From contig CATKFJ010000095.1 of assembly GCA_949747725.1 (NCBI GenBank), positions 1 through 8,324 on the forward strand: a DNA stretch of 8,324 nt. The letters run 5' to 3'. The position numbers were made by a program, and so were the translations under genes. A model generated the notes under the pieces. That model was not told the origin of the DNA and ran no database searches. It saw only the letters and a program-made list of their open reading frames with translations. The stretch's first letter is position 1, and each line of letters starts with the position of its first letter. Below, piece after piece: positions 6,341 to 8,324 of this stretch. The stretch comes from an uncultured bacterium (GTDB lineage Bacteria; Bacillota; Clostridia; Christensenellales; Pumilibacteraceae).

Positions 6341-6385
6341 TAATTGACTATGACTCTATTATATTGCCTGTCAGTCAATTAGTCA
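6341..6385. promoter_or_regulatory. divergent regulatory region with TGACT/AGTCA repeats
   Basis: Between the XRE gene and the SLOG remnant. Two TGACT copies (6345-6349, 6351-6355) face two AGTCA copies (6373-6377, 6381-6385); the outer sequence also forms a 9-bp inverted repeat, TAATTGACT at 6341-6349 and AGTCAATTA at 6373-6381. A minus-strand promoter sits within it: -35 CTGACT (complement of 6381-6386), 17-bp spacer, -10 TATAAT (complement of 6358-6363), with a start near 6351 about 24 nt before the ATG at 6327. The repeats overlap both promoter elements, as expected for operators of the small XRE regulator. The operator role is inference. Confidence 0.55.
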
Positions 6386-6412
6386 GGACATTTAATAGCA
6401 TAAAATAGAATT

Positions 6413-6625
6413 ATGAGTTTTATCGATTTCGGTGTTAATTTGGCAAGAGTACGAATTAAGTCGGGTTTGTCGGCTTATGAGTTGAGTTTGCGTATCGGCA
6501 AAGACGCAAGCTATATCCATAAAGTCGAAAGCGGCAAAATAAATATAAGCTTGAAAGCGATATTGAAAATTTGCGAAGTGTTGAATATAGAGCCTGTCGA
6601 GCTGTTCTCGCCGATAATTATATAG
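6413..6625 (+). CDS. small XRE-type helix-turn-helix regulator
   Basis: A 70-residue protein that is essentially one Cro/C1-type HTH domain. LARVRIKSGLSAYELSLRIGKDASYIHKVESGKINISLKAILKICEVLNIEP shows the five-helix arrangement, with the recognition helix around DASYIHKVESGK (residues 31-42). It is the only gene on the plus strand. No Shine-Dalgarno is visible before the ATG and an in-frame TAA lies 12 bp upstream, so the start is fixed. A TAAAAT (6401-6406) so close to the ATG could yield a leaderless transcript; alternatively TTTAAT (6391-6396) with CTGTCA (6368-6373) at 17 bp gives a 10-nt leader. Stand-alone XRE proteins like this often control a neighbouring divergent gene; here that gene is the SLOG remnant. 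Confident on family, unknown targets. Confidence 0.85.
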   Translation: MSFIDFGVNLARVRIKSGLSAYELSLRIGKDASYIHKVESGKINISLKAILKICEVLNIEPVELFSPIII

Positions 6626-6628
6626 AAT

Positions 6629-6675
6629 AGATTTCTCCGCTCCGTTCGCTTGCGCTCACTTCGGTCGAAAGGACA
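6629..6675. repeat. 47-bp intergenic repeat, copy 1
   Basis: Identical over 47 bp to 6810-6856. It opens with agatttctccgctccgttcg and ends in cggtcgaaaggaca. It begins 4 bp after the stop of the XRE gene. It is GC-rich compared with the islet around it. It has no open frame of note and is probably half of a larger short dispersed element; see 6751-6856. Confidence 0.85.
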
Positions 6676-6689
6676 AGCACTGCACCAAT

Positions 6690-6708
6690 GTCATCCCGAA
6701 TGTTTTTT
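6690..6708. repeat. short repeat gtcatcccga-gttttt, copy 1
   Basis: gtcatcccga followed by two variable bases and gtttttt, matching 6751-6769 except for the two variable positions (at here, gc there). It seems to be a decayed left end of the composite element described at 6751-6856. Confidence 0.6.
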
Positions 6709-6717
6709 AACATAAAG

Positions 6718-6751
6718 GTTTCTTGCTTACTTCTTTGTCTAAAGAAGTAAG
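6718..6751. repeat. hairpin repeat, copy 1 (loop gtct)
   Basis: cttacttcttt (6726-6736), loop gtct, aaagaagtaag (6741-6751): a perfect 11-bp stem preceded by gtttcttg. The same stem and the same lead-in occur at 7007-7039 with a different loop. No U-run follows on either strand, so it is not a standard terminator, although a stem of this strength could stop or protect a transcript end. Confidence 0.75.
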
Positions 6752-6856
6752 TCATCCCGAGCGTTTTTTGCCCTCTCGAGGGATCTATAAAGTAATTCGG
6801 AATTCGGAAAGATTTCTCCGCTCCGTTCGCTTGCGCTCACTTCGGTCGAAAGGACA
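6751..6856. repeat. composite dispersed element containing the 47-bp repeat, copy 2
   Basis: A 106-bp unit. The left end gtcatcccgag (6751-6761) can pair imperfectly with ctcgagggat (6775-6784). A middle part carries two tandem aattcgg (6794-6807), and the right end is the second copy of the 47-bp repeat (6810-6856). The two ends are loosely inverted (agtcatcccga against the complement of tcgaaaggaca). The layout resembles short palindromic intergenic elements that begin gtcat and carry an internal ggatct, known from many Clostridia and Bacteroidetes genomes; this comparison is from memory. No protein is encoded. Confidence 0.6.
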
Positions 6857-6865
6857 TGAACGGGG

Positions 6866-6910
6866 CGTGACGCGCTACGGTCGAAAGGACAAGGAATAGG
6901 ACGTGACGCG
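6866..6910. repeat. partial third copy with flanking cgtgacgcg direct repeats
   Basis: cggtcgaaaggacaag at 6878-6893 repeats the 3' end of the 47-bp element (as at 6662-6677). It is flanked by a 9-bp direct repeat, cgtgacgcg, at 6866-6874 and 6902-6910. The remaining sequence to 7006 shows no gene or structure that I can support. Confidence 0.55.
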
Positions 6911-7006
6911 ATGGACAAAGAGGCGTCCGATAAATTTCTAACGCCATAAAACTATTCGGGTGTAACCTACAACGAACAGTCTAAGTAAACACACGGCACT
7001 AAAAGT

Positions 7007-7039
7007 TTTCTTGCTTACTTCTTTTACAAAAGAAGTAAG
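7007..7039. repeat. hairpin repeat, copy 2 (loop taca), next to the mfd 3' end
   Basis: cttacttcttt (7014-7024), loop taca, aaagaagtaag (7029-7039), preceded by tttcttg as in copy 1 at 6718-6751. It lies 5 bp beyond the mfd stop, in the position of a terminator, but on the minus strand the stem is followed by CAAGAAAACTTTT rather than an immediate U-run. It may act as a weak terminator or an RNA 3' end protector; that is inference. Confidence 0.7.
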
Positions 7040-7044
7040 CCGAA

Positions 7045-8324
7045 TTAAATATCGGTTTTACCCAACCACCGCAACAGATTTTTAACGCTGTCGAAAACCA
7101 CGAGCGGAGCTTTGACCGCACTGAACACGCCGCCGAACTTTTCGAATCCGCCTTTTACGTCCTTTATGTCGGCAAATTCTATTTTGGCGCCCGATCTGAG
7201 CAACGTGACCGACGTCGCGTTTACGGCGGCGGCAAGGTTTTTTATAAGCCCTACGTTTGCAAGGTTCTTTATTTCCGTCGGAACGTTTTCGTACGCGTCT
7301 TTTAATTTGTTCAAAAGTTCTTCGCGCTCTTTTTCGGACTTGAGCAATGATATCCTGCGGTAAAGCTCGATACGCATAGCGCCGTCGCAGTAGTCTTTGG
7401 GGATAACCGCCGTAAAATCGACTTTCATTACGGGGTCTTTGTGCGCGCGCACTGCCTGACCCTTTATTTCGGCAACCGCTTCGTTAAGCAGTTTGCAGTA
7501 CATATTGTATCCCACGCTTACCATATGCCCGTGCTGTTCCGCGCCGAACACGTTGCCCACGCCGCGGATACGCATATCCTGTTCGGCTATCTTTACGCCG
7601 CTGCCGAGTTCGGTATAACGCGAAACCGCGGTAAGCCGCTCGAGCGCCGCGCCGGTAAGCGCCGTTTCGCTGCCGTAAGTAAAATACACCTGCGCCACTC
7701 TGTCCGACCGCCCCACTCTGCCTTTTAACTGATACATCTGGCTCAAGCCCATGTTTTCCGCACCGTAAACTATCATAGTGTTGGCATTGGGGATATCTAT
7801 TCCGTTTTCGATTATGGTAGTGGCAACAAGCACGTCCGCTTTTTTTGCCGCAAAGTTTTCCACGGCGGCGTTCATGAGTTTTTTATCCATTTGCCCGTGC
7901 GCATAGGTAAATTTTATATCGGGCATTAGCGATTGCAGTTTGCCCGTATATTCGGCAATGCCGCCGCCGAGCTTGCCGCCGTTGACGTAATTATACACGA
8001 TAAAAACCTGACCGCCGCGCGCGACCTCGCGCGTTACGGCGTCCACCGTGAGCGCGTCCGAATACTCGGTCACATATACTTGAGCCGGCAGTCTGCCCGT
8101 AGGCGGAGTTTCGAGCATGCTAACGTCGCGTATGCCCGACATTGCCATGTGCAGAGTGCGCGGAATAGGCGTAGCCGAAAGAGTCAAAACGTTTATGTCC
8201 GTTTTTAGATTTTTTATCTTTTCTTTGTCCGACACCCCGAATTTCTGTTCCTCGTCGAGAATGAGCAGCTCGAGATTTTTAAACTTTACTCCGCCGCCCA
8301 ACAGCTTATGCGTGCCGCACACTA
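7045..8324 (-). CDS. mfd: transcription-repair coupling factor Mfd, C-terminal part (5' end beyond the right edge)
   Basis: About 425 residues of a protein that is usually near 1,150. Mfd is a DNA translocase that removes stalled RNA polymerase and recruits UvrA for nucleotide excision repair. Visible in order: GTHKLLGGGVKFKNLELLILDEEQKFGV with the DEEQ Walker B (about 8256-8245), LSATPIPRTLHMAMSG (motif III), then the second RecA-like lobe with ATTIIENGIDIPNANTMIVYGAENMGLSQMYQLKGRVGRSDR (motifs V and VI), and the TRG-type MRIRGVGNVFGAEQHGHMVSVGYNMYCKLL. The last 120 or so residues correspond to the D7 domain, which masks the UvrA-binding surface in the free protein. The frame is open through the right edge; the codon at 8322 is GTG (valine), not a start. 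It ends with TAA and is followed by the hairpin repeat. Confidence 0.97.
   Translation of the reverse strand, partial: VCGTHKLLGGGVKFKNLELLILDEEQKFGVSDKEKIKNLKTDINVLTLSATPIPRTLHMAMSGIRDVSMLETPPTGRLPAQVYVTEYSDALTVDAVTREVARGGQVFIVYNYVNGGKLGGGIAEYTGKLQSLMPDIKFTYAHGQMDKKLMNAAVENFAAKKADVLVATTIIENGIDIPNANTMIVYGAENMGLSQMYQLKGRVGRSDRVAQVYFTYGSETALTGAALERLTAVSRYTELGSGVKIAEQDMRIRGVGNVFGAEQHGHMVSVGYNMYCKLLNEAVAEIKGQAVRAHKDPVMKVDFTAVIPKDYCDGAMRIELYRRISLLKSEKEREELLNKLKDAYENVPTEIKNLANVGLIKNLAAAVNATSVTLLRSGAKIEFADIKDVKGGFEKFGGVFSAVKAPLVVFDSVKNLLRWLGKTDI

Noticed and set aside
6080..6343. An 87-residue plus-strand frame with hydrophobic stretches that could be read as a membrane protein.
   Set aside because: It is antisense to the SLOG-like remnant in very AT-rich DNA, where hydrophobic translations arise by chance; no ribosome binding site was seen.
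6629..7039. CRISPR array.
   Set aside because: Repeats are few, of several kinds, unevenly spaced and lack uniform spacers; no cas gene is present.

Overview
The window looks like a chromosomal segment of a member of Bacillota, probably an uncultured Clostridia-type lineage. The signs are a Gram-positive style lipoprotein foldase, a ybaB-recR pair with a TAATG overlap, an SPL-type radical SAM protein, consensus sigma-A promoters with TATAAT -10 boxes, and AGGAG-type ribosome binding sites. This placement is inferred from gene content; there is no rRNA to anchor it. Almost every gene is on the minus strand, so transcription runs right to left.

From right to left: the 3' part of mfd (transcription-repair coupling factor) enters at the right edge and ends at 7045. 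Next is an islet (about 5940-7044) unlike its surroundings. It has a block of repeats and hairpins without a gene, a small plus-strand XRE-type regulator, and a divergent, frameshifted remnant of a SLOG-like gene in AT-rich DNA. Beyond it a consensus promoter starts a tight operon: a lipoprotein with a parvulin-like domain, then ybaB, then recR, closed by a clear intrinsic terminator at 3091-3120. In many Clostridia a PPIC-type foldase lies directly downstream of mfd, so the islet may have been inserted between two ancestral neighbours.

A second operon runs from about 3044 to 126: an SPL-type radical SAM protein, a YafY-type WYL regulator, a GyrI-like effector-binding protein and a DJ-1/PfpI-family protein. 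Its promoter has an extended -10, and an 18-bp near-perfect palindrome covers the -35 region. The WYL regulator inside the operon is a natural candidate to bind it. WYL regulators, GyrI-like proteins and DJ-1/PfpI proteins are each associated with sensing or stress, but no specific substrate can be read from the sequence.

At the left edge a perfect TTGACA-17-TATAAT promoter points out of the window. Its predicted RNA leader can fold into two nested stems, which suggests a structured 5' leader in front of a gene that is not visible.

I see no complete undescribed system. The most open items are the XRE/SLOG-remnant pair with its TGACT/AGTCA repeats, the repeat and hairpin family between XRE and mfd, the structured leader at the left edge, and the palindrome-controlled radical SAM/WYL/GyrI/DJ-1 operon.
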